A stretch of 64,000 nt of DNA, from positions 18,104,001-18,168,000 of the forward strand of contig JBHGNT010000016.1 of the NCBI GenBank assembly GCA_043228905.1. The letters are read 5' to 3'. Both the position numbers and the translations under genes were made by a program. Source of the stretch: Azolla caroliniana. Taxonomy: Eukaryota > Polypodiophyta. The notes beneath the pieces were generated by a model that saw only the letters and a program-made list of their open reading frames with translations, had not been told where the DNA came from and did no database searches. Of the stretch, positions 18,300 to 28,590 are shown in pieces (within the stretch, counting starts at the first letter, position 1; each line of letters opens with the position of its first letter).

Positions 18300-20341
18300 A
18301 ACCACCGTAGCCACCCGGTCCACCATATCCGGCGCTCACACCTTCTTCCCCGATCGGTTGTAGTAGATCTACCGAACGATGTCGTCGATACGACCGCTCT
18401 TCCTTCGTCCACCGCGCGTGTCCTTCGATTGGACTCCTGGCCACTCCTCACGCTCACCGTCTTCAACTGGGTATTGTAGATCGTTCGTGTTGATCTCCGA
18501 TTAGGCCGGGTTTGCCCTTGTCCGGATTGGTCTCCACCGATCGCTTCTTGGCTTGGTTGGCCTTCGTCTTCATTCACATTTCCCCGAGTCGGGCTCGACC
18601 GATTGATTCTGGCTGGGTTGGCCCCCTTTTGGATCGGAATCCTCCGATCGATTTTCGCCGAATTAGGTTTCGGTCGGGTCGGCCCCGGTCGATCGGCTCC
18701 CATGTGGATCTTCTTTCGTTCGGGTCGGAATCCCGACCGGATCGTCTTCCGGTTCAACCGGTTCTCGACTCTTCCTTCCTTCCCGCATGCAACCTCTCCA
18801 TCGAACTCAACCGCAGGTTCATCCTTGGCCTCCACGTCGGCCATATCCTTCCCTCCGTGTATGCTCGCCGCGAGCCATATTGTCTCCTCTTCGCCACCTC
18901 CTTTATCTTCAGTCTTATGTCGACACACGGTCTCGACTGCCGAAGTCTTCGGAACCAGTGTGAAGGAATCCCTTCGTTCATTTACATTTACCTTGTCTTC
19001 TTCATCGCCCTTCCGGTCGTCCTCTTTTTTGTCCACACATTCTGTCTCTCCGGTCTCACGTTGGCGCACGTGCACAACCGCCGAAGTCTCTAGAATAGGT
19101 GTGGGGATATCCTTTCTTGCTCGATCTTCTTCCTCTTTGTGTTGTGCCTTTGTCTTCCCTTCACCACCTTCCGTCTCTCCGGTCTCACGTTGGCACACGG
19201 GTGCAACCGCCGAAGTCTCTGGAACAATCGTGGAGAAAGTCTTGACATGGCTATCCGTTGTCGACTCGTCCATAGCCACCTCCGACTCGATGTCGTTTGT
19301 CATGGCTACCTCCTCAATCTCTTCAGACTCAAACACTTTTTCTCCCTCGATCATGCAAGCTTTTCTCATGCTTGCGCCGTCATCACCCGATGTTTCGTAC
19401 ACAATGCGTGTTCCAAAACATTTATCCTCCCTCGAAGTGGCGTTCGCCGTCCTCGAGTCATCGGCCTCCTCCTTCGCCGTCGTTTCTTTGTAAGACAAGA
19501 AGGTGACTTGTTTCACACCTTCTCTCTCGGTACCGTCATACTGAACCAGAGCCTTTGTATCGGCCACTTCATTAACCCGCATTTGTTGGGAGGTCTCTTT
19601 TCCCTCGATCACCATTCGCCTCGGTTTTGTCTCCCTTCTAAGCTTCATTTCTTTTGTTGGTGGTGCGTTGTTGCATCTCGTCCCTCTTCGATCGTCCCTC
19701 ATGGGCCGTCTTGTTGTCGTCGATATTCTCGCTTGCCCCTTATCGTGTAGTCGGCATACACTTTCCACTTTGCTCCAATCCTCGATGAGGCCATTTGCAC
19801 CATCATCTTCTTCAAGTTTGAGGCCGATCGCCATCCTTTCCATTCGATCGATTGACTTCACGAACATAAGGACCTTATCGACCCCCACCAATCTTTGTTC
19901 CCGCTCCGACAATTGAGAAAAATGATGCTCGAAGTCTACGAATGCTTGTGTTGCGCCTTGGTGGGTCTTCGCTGATGCCACCCATTGGTCGAAGTTGTGT
20001 CGATCTTGTCCCTTTAGTCTCTCATAGTCATATTCCTCCAATAGAGCCTCCTCGAAAGTCGACCACGAATCATGAGCTTCTAGAAGCTCTTCTACATCTT
20101 TGAAGATCTGTTGAGACACCACCCGACAAAAGTACTCTAGCCTCATAGCTTTGTCCACACCTCTTGAATCCATCTCCGCATTGTAGACTTTTAGGAAACT
20201 TTGGACATCGGCGCCGTTGAAATAGCTCATTCGTTCGACTACTTTGTCGACGGCTTGTTGGGCTTCATTTCTTCTTTTCTCTTCTCTCAGAAACTCCATC
20301 ATCCTTCTTGCCATTGCCTCCATGAGATATTCGCCATCCAT
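18245..20341 (-). CDS. Gag-like protein of the gag-only element, 698 aa, intact
   Basis: Open from ATG 20341, which lies 22 bp past the PBS, to 18245. Residues about 40-200 form the capsid-like core (FNGADVQSFLKVYNAEMDSR, SWSTFEEALLEEYDYERL, LSEREQRLVGVDKVLMFVKS, DWSKVESVCRLHDKG), alignable by eye with the gag of elements 1 and 2. There is no CCHC zinc knuckle. Residues 370-485 hold three divergent repeats built on ETSAV and RETGETEGG. The tail is basic and ends in a Trp-rich motif (WWTGWLRWFGWK, then SKWKTK). It presumably packages the element RNA into particles, with enzymes supplied in trans. Confidence 0.85.
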   Translation of the reverse strand: MDGEYLMEAMARRMMEFLREEKRRNEAQQAVDKVVERMSYFNGADVQSFLKVYNAEMDSRGVDKAMRLEYFCRVVSQQIFKDVEELLEAHDSWSTFEEALLEEYDYERLKGQDRHNFDQWVASAKTHQGATQAFVDFEHHFSQLSEREQRLVGVDKVLMFVKSIDRMERMAIGLKLEEDDGANGLIEDWSKVESVCRLHDKGQARISTTTRRPMRDDRRGTRCNNAPPTKEMKLRRETKPRRMVIEGKETSQQMRVNEVADTKALVQYDGTEREGVKQVTFLSYKETTAKEEADDSRTANATSREDKCFGTRIVYETSGDDGASMRKACMIEGEKVFESEEIEEVAMTNDIESEVAMDESTTDSHVKTFSTIVPETSAVAPVCQRETGETEGGEGKTKAQHKEEEDRARKDIPTPILETSAVVHVRQRETGETECVDKKEDDRKGDEEDKVNVNERRDSFTLVPKTSAVETVCRHKTEDKGGGEEETIWLAASIHGGKDMADVEAKDEPAVEFDGEVACGKEGRVENRLNRKTIRSGFRPERKKIHMGADRPGPTRPKPNSAKIDRRIPIQKGANPARINRSSPTRGNVNEDEGQPSQEAIGGDQSGQGQTRPNRRSTRTIYNTQLKTVSVRSGQESNRRTRAVDEGRAVVSTTSFGRSTTTDRGRRCERRIWWTGWLRWFGWKDCAYSKWKTKSTSV

Positions 20342-20362
20342 CTTCGTCCTCCCCTGCTGCTC

Positions 20363-20380
20363 TTCACGTCGGGTTCACCA
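20363..20380 (-). promoter_or_regulatory. Primer-binding site of the gag-only element
   Basis: Minus-strand TGGTGAACCCGACGTGAA, five bases inside the 5' LTR. The same 18 bases occur next to the LTR at 49624 (49602-49619) and, with the first T changed, in element 2 (51448-51465). It starts TGG as a tRNA 3' CCA requires; the tRNA would end TTCACGTCGGGTTCACCA. Which tRNA that is I cannot say. Confidence 0.8.
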
Positions 20381-20385
20381 GATGA

Positions 20386-21030
20386 TGTCGCGAAGATTCG
20401 CGCGTGCGTGTGCTACTCGAGCGACCACCGGGGTCTTGGACTGGGGAGGATGATCGCGGAATTATCGACGCTAGATGACGATCAATGTAAGATTAAATGA
20501 AAATGGTTTACTTGAGAAGAAGAAAAATTGTACACTTGAGAAGTAGAAAAATATGAAGAAGATAAAGACAAATATAATTTATATTGATGATAATGGTGTT
20601 GGTGATATCACATATTGAGCCCCCCTTACACAAGCCCAACTAGAGGCTTTTATAGGTCTTTCCATGCTCGTGACATGCACATAACCATGGGCTAAAACCA
20701 TGGTTTTGTGCACACGGTTTTGCTTATGTCATGCACAAACCATGGGTTTAAAACCATGGTTTTGTGCACATGGTTTTCTATGGTTGTTTCGTCTATAATT
20801 TGTATATGAAAAGGAAATACATACAATCTACACTATATGATAGTTGTCCTAGTGGTAAGGCAATTATCTTGTATGTTAGAGGTGCAAGGTTCAATCCTTG
20901 CTTGCACCCCTCTGTATGAACTCAAGTGCCATTAGGCTAGGTTTATTTGCTAAGTGCATGTGCAATGTTGCACATCCTTGGTTTATTCGTCTCACTCGGT
21001 TTCACACCGTAGCCGAAAATTGTCACGACA
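20386..21030 (-). mobile_element. 5' LTR of the gag-only element
   Basis: Same 645 bp as the 3' LTR, offset by 2,982 bp. It carries the promoter (TATAAAAGCC) that would drive gag at 20341. Confidence 0.9.
20845..20898 (+). promoter_or_regulatory. Antisense tRNA-like module in gag-only LTR (right copy)
   Basis: Identical to 17863-17916: box A-like at 20845-20855, box B at 20888-20898. Confidence 0.65.
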
Positions 21031-22580
21031 ACGCGTTTCTTCTTCCTCTAACTGGTCCGCTGCTCCCGACACCTGCTCCGAAAGCCATCTCAGCCATTGT
21101 GGCTTTGTGCTTCCTGTGTCGGAGTAGCATTGCTCACTTCTACTTCTTAACTCAGGCTGTTTTTCCGGCCTTTTCTCTGGCTCCGGCGCTTGTTCATTCC
21201 TCTTCTCCGGAATGACCGATTCTCTGAAGTCCGGCAAAACGGGTTCCGGTACTGCTTCCCTCGGTGCGGGTTCCAGTACTGCTTCCGCCCCGGCTACTGG
21301 AGGTGGTCCTTGCGCCCTCTGCTGAGTTCTGTCAACTGGTGGAGCCGGTCCTCTTGCCCGTCTCTCCCGACCTTGTCTTGCTGGGAGTCTTACCAATGGT
21401 TCGGATGAGTCTTCTTCCGTCTCAGCTTCCTCCTCCGGTGCGGTGCGGCTACCAGACGGACCTTTTGTATAAAGTCCTCTGGTTCCGGTTCCGGCCGTCG
21501 CAGCATTATATTGATTGGTTTGAGTGCTACCGGTTCTTCCTCGACCGGTTCCTTGTTGGTCTTCCTCGCCGGTTTTCCTTTGCCTTTTCCTGCCGGTTTT
21601 GCCTTTGTTGCCGGTTCATGTTGCTGTCGGGATGGTCCTTCCTCCTGCTGTTCTGCTTCTTCCTAGGTCCATCCGGGGGTGTGTTTCTCCAGGATCTGTC
21701 GGCACTTTGTGACCTTTTTCGGCGTCGTCTCCTGCCGACCTCTTTTCTTTTGTTTGATGGGGAGCACCGGTGGGACTAACACCGTTAGCCATTGTGCTAT
21801 CCCGACACATGGCTTTTTTCCTTCCACAAGGTTCTTGATGGCCTCCTTCAATCCTTCGGTTATGAAATGGAGCCAGTCCACTTGTAATCCTTCGTACGTT
21901 GCCATTATGAACGCTGCCCGGTACTTGGCTATGGCCGGGGGACGAGAATTCACGAATCCGTACTCCATCATGGCGCGGGCCACTTCTCCGAACAACAGGT
22001 TCTCTCCGCCTTGTGTTCGGTACGCCTTGCTGCTGATGGAATACTCACCGAAATATTCGAACAGGATTTGACTTGAAGGGTTTTCGATCGTTTGAAGTCC
22101 TCCTGCTTTTATCCCCGTGAGCGCCTGCACCGCTCCTTCCGTGACTTCTGATAAATCAATCGATGCTGCCGCCTGCTCCGGTTCTGCGTGTGGTGGAGCG
22201 TCGGCGATCCGCAACAATCCTTCTAACCCGTTCTCTATCATCCATTGGCGTGCCTCTTCCGACAGTGCCATTGGTTCGGATTCTTCTTCTGCTGTCTGTT
22301 GTTCGGGATCGGGATGTGTGTGCTCTGTGCGTCGGATCGCTCTTCTGTGCTTCTGCGCCTGTGTGTAGGAAAATTCATAAAAAGTAAGTCCTTCGCAGGC
22401 CTGTGTCTTATATAGTGGCTTTTGCCTCGAGCCGCCCTTTTTCGGTTCCCGCGCATGTCTATCTCCCGCCATAATTAGCGTGTCCTTTCTTGGTTGCCGT
22501 GTGTGCATATCTCCTGTCATCATTAGCAATTCTTCTCTTGATTGCCGTGCGTGCATAATACCTCGTACGTCGGTGCCCAC
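21031..22580 (-). CDS. N-terminal part of long extra ORF of the Tat-like element
   Basis: Begins at ATG 22580, after the integrase remnant. The first 305 codons are open and include a globular stretch (EEARQWMIENGLEGLLRIAD, LFEYFGEYSISSKAYRTQGG, FIMATYEGLQVDWLHFITEG) followed by basic sequence (IKQKKRGRQETTPKK). An in-frame TAG at 21663 is followed by about 90 more open codons in the same frame, then a shift near 21420-21440 into the frame that continues to the gag-only insertion. The globular part vaguely recalls plant transposon-protein domains (PF20167-like), which I cannot test. The coiled-coil half lies at 15687-17403. Confidence 0.7.
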
Positions 22581-22728
22581 GTTCTATGCTTTAAATAGCA
22601 AGTACGCGCACGTCCTCCTTTACTTCATGACGCCTCTTCATTGAATGGTGGCGCTCCCACCTCTTGTGATCTCCCCATCATCATTACTTTGATTTTTTTT
22701 TAAAATTTATATTTTCTTTTCGGTCGGT

Positions 22729-23434
22729 TTACGCTGATACCGGAATCTCCTTCTGTCGGTTTTCCGGGATAGTCTTTGTCGGTATCGATGTTGGTTCTTC
22801 CTCGGTCCGGATTTCTGCAGCAGCGTCTCTCAGTGTCAGTTCCTCATCGTGCCGGATTTCCGAGTCTTGCTTGAACGGGTTGGTTGGCATATGTCCCTTA
22901 TACGGCTTTAGCCGAAACCCATTTGCCCACTTACCGATGACTTCTCCAGACAACGTGCCGAGCTGATACGACCCATTGTACTCCTTGGTGATCCAGAACG
23001 GTCCGGTCCACCGAAACCGCAACTTTCCCGGCATGTTCCCCATCCGTGTCTGGAACAGTAGCACCGGTTTTCCGACTTCGAACTCCTTTTCGTTGCCACG
23101 CCGGTGTCGGTCCACGAAAGCTTTTCTCCTCCTTTGCTCCAGTTCGAGTTGTAGTAAGCTGGCTATTCGGTTTTCTTCTAATTCCAACAACGTCGCTAGC
23201 CGGATTCGTTCGGACTCCTTCTCACTTAAGCGCTCCTTTACCTAGATCCGTAAGCTGGGGATCTGGAACTCTACCGGCATGACCGCTTCTAAGCCGAATG
23301 CTAGTCGGAACGGGGTTGTCCGGATGCTGGTTTTGTACGTTGTTTGGTACGCCCATAGCGCGCTCTGCAATTTCGTATCCCAGTCAGTCCGGTTCTCGTT
23401 GACGATTTTTCGTAGGATGTTCTACAGAGTTTAG
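22729..23434 (-). pseudogene. Integrase C-terminal remnant of the Tat-like element
   Basis: On the minus strand a fragment like [18 protein letters not shown] follows the integrase break, then ELEENRIASLLQLELEQRRR, VGKPVLLFQTRMGNMPGKLR and RWTGPFWITKEYNGSYQL (GPF SH3-like fold), ending IPVSA. Comparison with 53279-53848 shows that the catalytic core between the zinc-binding part and this tail is absent here, about 0.5 kb. The element could not integrate by itself. Confidence 0.75.
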
Positions 23435-25097
23435 GGTGGTGGGCCACCACAGTCCGCTCTGCCATATTTTCCGAGCGGTTGCGTCGCCGGCATAATGCCC
23501 GCCGGCAATTCCACAGTGGGCTTCCTTGAGGATTAGATCCTTCTCATCGCTCCGCACTGCTCGTCTCCAGATGCCATCTGCCCCCTTGTGATAGAGGGTG
23601 TCTCCAACAAAGTAGAAATGTCTGCTTCTTACTGCTACCCTTTTCCTTTCATCGCGGTCCATGTTCTCCGGGGGTACTCCGGTGCTCAGGAACTGATGCA
23701 TCTCGGTTAGCCACTTGTCTTCATGGGCTACCGTTGCATCCGTTGCCGGTTCTGTCGTGATCCGGAACAACTCGACGTCGGGGAACTCATCCTGTACACC
23801 GTCCCCTGCTTCTCCGGATTCGAGTCTGCTTAGGTGGTCCGCTACCGCATGCTGCGCCCCGGGTCGGTGGAAAATGTCGAATTCAAATTCCTGTAACAAC
23901 AGTGTCCATTGTGCAATTTTTCCCGTCAGGGATGCCTTCGAGACCAGGTAGAGTAGTTCCGAATGGTCGACATGGAAGGAAAACTTCCTTCCGAGCAGAT
24001 AGTGCCTGTACTTTGTGACACTATACACCATTCCTAATGCCTCTCGTTCTGTCGTAGAGTAGTTCCGTTTGGCTTTTGAGAGTTTCCGGCTTGCGTAGTA
24101 CACCGGCCGGTACCATTTCGGCTCCGTGAGTTGCATCAGAACGCTGCCGATTGCTACGTCCGACGCGTCGACGAAGATGTGAAAGATTTTACTCCAATCC
24201 GGCGGTTGCACCACCGGAGCTTGCGACAACATAACCTTCAGCGCTTGGTAGGCTTTCTCCTCCGTCTCCGCCCATAGGAAGGGTACCCTGTGTACGGCGG
24301 CATGCAATGGTGTAGCGAAGTCTGCGAGGTGCCATATCATCCGGCTATGCCACCTTATTTGGCCCAGGAACCGGCTTAAAGCCTTTGCGTTATTTGGTGC
24401 CGGTGCCTCGAGAATCGCCTTTACTTTATCCGGATCTACCGCGATTCCTTCCTTACTCACCACGTGCCCTAGTAAGTTGCCGCTTGCCACTCCAAAGACA
24501 CACTTGGCTGGGTTCAGACTCAACCGGTACTCGCGGCACTTCTCTAAGCACAGCCGGAGGTGATCGAGATGCTCTCCGTGCCGGCTGTAGACCGCGAAAT
24601 CGTCAAGGAAGACCTGCATAAAACCGGGGATATATTCCCCGAAAATTTGCATTATTATCCTTTGAAAGGTCGCTGGGGCCGTCTTTAGTCCGAACATCAT
24701 CACGACCGCGACGAACACTCCCCATTCCGTAACGAACGCTGTCTTCTCCTGGTCGTCCGGGTTCATTCGTATTTGGTTGTAACCGCTAAATCCATCCAGG
24801 AAGCTGTAAACTTCGTGGCCGGCTACCGCATCTAGCACCCCATCCGTAAATGGTAGTGGAAACGCATCGGTCACCGTTGCAGCATTTAGTTTCCGGTAGT
24901 CCACGCATACCCGGAATTTGCCGTTCTTTTTCGGGACCACCACTATCGGACTCAGCCAGGTTGCCTGCTTGACCGATCGGATAAATCCGACCCGGAGGAG
25001 CTTATCAATCTCCTCCTTCACCTTCGCCGCATAATTCGGATTCATCCGGTACCTGCGTTGAGCGATCGGTTTCGCGTCCGTACTTAGGTGAATTTGG
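23384..25097 (-). CDS. Reverse transcriptase-RNase H of the Tat-like element, 553 aa open
   Basis: Open from 25045; homologous sequence extends to a stop at 25098-25100. RT blocks: [41 protein letters not shown] (Asp84), [13 protein letters not shown], catalytic FLDDF (146-150). Connection [20 protein letters not shown]. RNase [12 protein letters not shown] (Asp293), [13 protein letters not shown] (Glu334), [11 protein letters not shown] (Asp360) and [11 protein letters not shown]. The end contains the start of integrase ([20 protein letters not shown], zinc finger half) and breaks at [10 protein letters not shown] where the core is deleted. The pattern [20 protein letters not shown] fits the Athila/Tat branch. 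All catalytic RT/RH residues are present. Confidence 0.9.
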
Positions 25098-26718
25098 TGC
25101 TAATAGAGATGGGGGTCCAGCCCTCGCATGTCTTCGTACGACCATGCGAACACATCCTTGAAGTCTGTTAATAATGCTACCATTGCCTTCTTTTCTTCCT
25201 TCGGCAATTCCTTTGCGACATTTACCGGTCGGGGCTTGTCTGTTGTGCCGAGGTCCACCTCCTCTAGTTGGGATGCTTTTACCCTCTGGGATATCGTCAT
25301 CTCCCTCTCTACGGATTCCTGCGCTTGTCAGAGTTCCTGGATCGCCGCTTGGTCCGGTTCGTCCGGCGTCGTGATGTACAGTTCTACTGCTACCGTGATA
25401 TCCACCTCAAATAGTGGGACGATTCGTGGGTGTTCCTCGAGGTACCAATCGACTTCCTCGTCCGGTAGTCCCTCCAACATGTTGATGCTTTCCGCATACA
25501 ATGGAGTTGCTTCCTTACTGGCGATCACTCGTGGTTGCGTCGCTACTGGTACCTTTGTTTTCCCTCGCCAGAATGTGATCATGTTCTTTTGCCAGTTCTG
25601 CTTGATATGCACCGTTCGCAGCCATGGTCGTCCTAGCAGTAGGGGGTACGCACCTTGTACATTCAGCTGCAGCACCACGGCCGATATCCGGAATACGTGG
25701 CCTCCGATCGTTACTTCCAAATCCCGGATAAGCTCGGTCGGTCGGACTGAGCTGGTATCTGCCATGCGTAACCAAAAGGGGCATGGTTCCCATTCCCGGA
25801 TGCCCAGGTTGTCGCATGTCTGTCGGCTGATGACATTTACCCCGGAGCCTCCGTCAATAATTGTTCCGGCAATTTCCTTTCCTTTCACGATTGCCGTGAT
25901 CACCGGGCTACTTGTATCGACCACAGCTGGTCCTTCCTCCGGGTTGGAGAAGAATGCCGGTGCTGGCGTCGGCTTCGGTTTGCTCACGGATGCCTGTAAG
26001 TCTGCCGTAAACCGTGGCACCAACTGTAGTAGCCGTGCTAACAGCAACACGATTTGACAGTCCTGGAGCGCTTGCCACGTCGGGTTTTCTCCTGGCCGTA
26101 TGATTTCTTCGTCTTTTGGCATATTTTGGTCTCTTACTTCTGCCGCATTCTGTTCATTGGCCTCCTTGATCCATTGCGCCGCTTGTTTTCTGATTGCCTC
26201 CTGGGCTTCCCACTCGGCGGTCTTCCCCTTTGACCGGGTTGTGACCTGCTGCACTTCCGTTATTTCGACTGTAACCATGTTGACTGCCGATTGCTTGTCA
26301 TTGGTTTTGCTTGGGCATTGGTTACTATAATGGCCCTCCTTACGGCAGTAATAACAGTACACCTTGTGACTGTTGCTCGTTTCTCCTTTGTCCCCGGTTT
26401 GGGGGGTGGGTATACTTCGGCGGTCGTCTTCGGTTTTTCGGTTATCCGGTACCGATACCGGGTTGTCATTCCTTGCTGCCTCCCGACGTTCCTCTCTTCG
26501 GAAAAATCCACGCTTCTAATTCCGTCGGAAATTTCGGTTCCCTTGTCGCCTCTCTTCTCTGCGTCGTTCGTATTCCGGGGATTCGTCTCGGTCGTACCGG
26601 TCCCGGGGGTAGCTATCTCTGCGTTTCTCCTCTCGGTCATAGTTATCGCGTCTTCTATCAGCGTATCTATTACCACGTTCGCGTTGGTAGCGGTTGTCTC
26701 TCCGGAATCGATCCTCAT
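25098..26718 (-). pseudogene. Nucleocapsid-protease region of the Tat-like element
   Basis: Minus strand: an Arg/Asp-rich stretch (RRDNYDREEKRRDSYPRDRY-like), a CCHC knuckle CYYCRKEGHYSNQC (about 26350), then the protease with active site GTIIDGGSGVNVISRQTC (Asp-Gly-Gly-Ser-Gly) and PLLLGRPWLRTVHI. The ORF 26362-25328 is open for 344 codons; single stops lie near 26540 and 25328. A linker (DFKDVFAWSYEDMRGLDP) leads into RT. Protease matures Gag-Pol. Confidence 0.8.
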
Positions 26719-28144
26719 CCGGGTCCTGATTGCGCGGTTCTATGTGTCGAACTGGTGCCGCCTGCCGATTTAACAGGTTATATTTGCATCGGTCCGTTGT
26801 ATGGGCTCAAGAGTTGCAGATCATACATTGTGTCCGCAGGTTGCAGTCTACCGTTGAGTGGCCCGAATTTAGGCATGTTGTGCATTGTAAGGCCTGTCGG
26901 AACCTCAGGTCTTCCTCCTTCAGGAGTGCCCGGTGTAACCTCCCCATCGACAAGAAGGAGCTAGTCTTGTCCATTTCTAAGACCCGATCAATAACTTGGT
27001 CCATTGTGCTGGTGCGGAAATCAAGGACTCCGCACATCGTTCGAAGTGGCTCTTTTAGCGCGGCCAAAAAGACTGCTTTGGCTTCGTCTTCGGGTGGTGC
27101 TCTCGTCAGTTGGTTGTGCAGGGTCTGAAACCGAATGATGAATTATGGCACAGTCTCGTTCTCTTCCTGCCGGGTGGTGTAGAACTGCCCGACCAATTCC
27201 CTTTGCTCAACTTGTCTGTGAAAAAGCCTGAGGAATTTGGCCTTCAAGGCATCGAATGTGGAAAAGCTGCCCGATAATTGCTTTGCGTGCCATCGGGCCG
27301 CCGGTCCTTCTAAGGTCATGCCGAATTCGGCGACTTTGGATCGTTCGGCTTCGGGCTCCGTCAGTCTTTGGGAAACATGGTTGGCTTCCCATGTTTGGAG
27401 GAATGCGTACACGTGTGCCTCCGCATCGGGCTCATCCCGGTACTTTGGGTATGGGTACGACATCGTGTCGTCCAACTGACTCTCCTGCTCTCTCCGCTCT
27501 CTGTCCGCTGTTGGCGTCGGTGTGAGAACCTTCGGTTCCTCCGCGGTTGGTGCCGGTATCCGCTCCTTCAGTTCCTCCGCGGGTGTTGTCGGTGTCCGGT
27601 CCTTCGGTTCCTTCGCGGCTGTTGTCAGTATCCGCTCCTTCGGTTCCTCCGCGGTTGTTGTCGGTGTCCGGTCCTTCGGTTCCTTCGCGGGTGTTGTCGG
27701 TATCCGGTCAGCCTCCCTCGGCGATTGCCGGTCACCAAACTCCAAGGTTATTTCTTCCTCTGGCTCCGGCGTTACTAAGTCTTCCGACTCCTCTTCCCCC
27801 GGGTCGTTTGGTGTGTCGTGGCTGCTTTTATACCGGGACGCAACGCTTCCGTCGTTTTCCGACTCCGCCTCGAGTGTTGCGAATGCTTCCGAGTCCCCGT
27901 CGCCACCGGCGAGCGTCTGTAGTATCATTTCCGCCTCTTGCAGGCTTGTTATGCTACTGCCTTCGTCGGGGACTTGCAGAACCCGGAACTGCAGTGCTTC
28001 TTCTACGACTCTCCGAAGAGTTCTGGAGAATGACCGATCCCGCCGGATCTCGTCGACGGCTTGCTGCAGGGCTTCCCATCGTCACTCTCGTTCGGTGTAT
28101 CGTCTCCCTCGTTCGGTGATGTGGTCGTCGTTTGGTCTAGACAT
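26719..28144 (-). pseudogene. Gag of the Tat-like element
   Basis: ATG at 28144, about 27 bp past the PBS. One TGA (likely from CGA) occurs near codon 21, then the frame is open to 27143. An acidic repeat region (PKDRTPTTTAEEPKERIL, repeated about five times) precedes the retrotransposon gag core (VYAFLQTWEANHVSQRLTEP, GMTLEGPAARWHAKQL, FLRLFHRQVEQRELVGQFY). The second half carries CTTCLNSGHSTVDC and a following C-x2-C pair, a variant knuckle. Stops at 27143 and near 26806 break it. Confidence 0.8.
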
Positions 28145-28170
28145 CCATCCCCCAGTTGTCCTCTGCACTT

Positions 28171-28190
28171 TGCAGGAATCGTGGTCACCA
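28171..28190 (-). promoter_or_regulatory. Primer-binding site of the Tat-like element
   Basis: Minus strand TGGTGACCACGATTCCTGCA, six bases inside the 5' LTR. The old relative has TGGCGACCACAATTACTGCA at 39928-39947 in the same place, so the site is conserved. The primer tRNA would end GTGGTCACCA. Confidence 0.7.
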
Positions 28191-28196
28191 AAATAG

Positions 28197-28585
28197 TGTT
28201 GTATGCCTGGCCGGACTAGCCTCAACACAAGTGTCTATCCGACACTTCTCCAAAGGGGTGGTAAGGATTGGATGCTAGGTTACACGCGTAAGATTATTAC
28301 ACTAAGCACAGACGGTAAAACAATACAAAGACAAAGATAAACACACAATAAGTATAATTGTATTACTTCCGTAAAGCATTTACAAATCATCGGATCCTTT
28401 TATAGGCATCCGGCAAGGTTACAATCGGTGCGCTTAGGAAACCGGCATCCAAATCGGTCCGGATCCGGATCGGTACAACTGTACCGTTTCCGTCCCTCCG
28501 AATAATAAATATACTATTATTTACTTCCTATTATCCGATCCGACTCTGCCTTCCCACTTGTCATTGCTCTTCTGACCGGCCAACA
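28197..28585 (-). mobile_element. 5' LTR of the Tat-like element
   Basis: 389 bp with TGTTG/CAACA ends, followed on the plus side by the target duplication CCTGG (28586-28590). Confidence 0.85.
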
Positions 28586-28590
28586 CCTGG

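Larger units (their letters stand above)
17404..21030 (-). mobile_element. Gag-only (TR-GAG-type) LTR retrotransposon, apparently very recent
   Basis: The LTRs 17404-18048 and 20386-21030 are both 645 bp and show no difference that I could find by eye. They start TGTCG and end CGACA and are flanked by the 4 bp duplication ACGC (17400-17403 and 21031-21034). The 2.3 kb interior holds a PBS, one gag ORF of 698 codons and a purine-rich tract, but no protease, RT or integrase. Such elements depend on enzymes from another element. PBS, LTR ends and gag core link it to elements 1 and 2. Confidence 0.9.
15248..28585 (-). mobile_element. Athila/Tat-like Ty3 element with long extra 3' ORF, carrying a gag-only element
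   Basis: The 389 bp LTRs at 15248-15636 and 28197-28585 start TGTTG and end CAACA; the 5 bp target duplication CCTGG flanks both sides. On the minus strand the order is PBS, gag, protease, RT-RNase H, integrase remnant, long coiled-coil ORF, LTR. No chromodomain is present. The integrase core is deleted. Stops are few and the LTRs are similar, so it is rather young. A related, far more decayed copy occupies 39465-54300. Confidence 0.9.

Noticed and set aside
18512-19750. Several plus-strand ORFs of 190-300 codons, Ser/Pro/Phe-rich
   Set aside because: They mirror the intact 698-codon gag on the minus strand; composition is that of the reverse complement of acidic, basic-rich coding sequence.
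15687-22580. Retroviral-type envelope protein
   Set aside because: No signal peptide, hydrophobic fusion segment or membrane anchor is seen; the product is a soluble-looking coiled coil.
25128-27778. Plus-strand ORFs of up to 309 codons
   Set aside because: Shadows of gag, protease and RT of the Tat-like element on the minus strand, whose domains are unmistakable.
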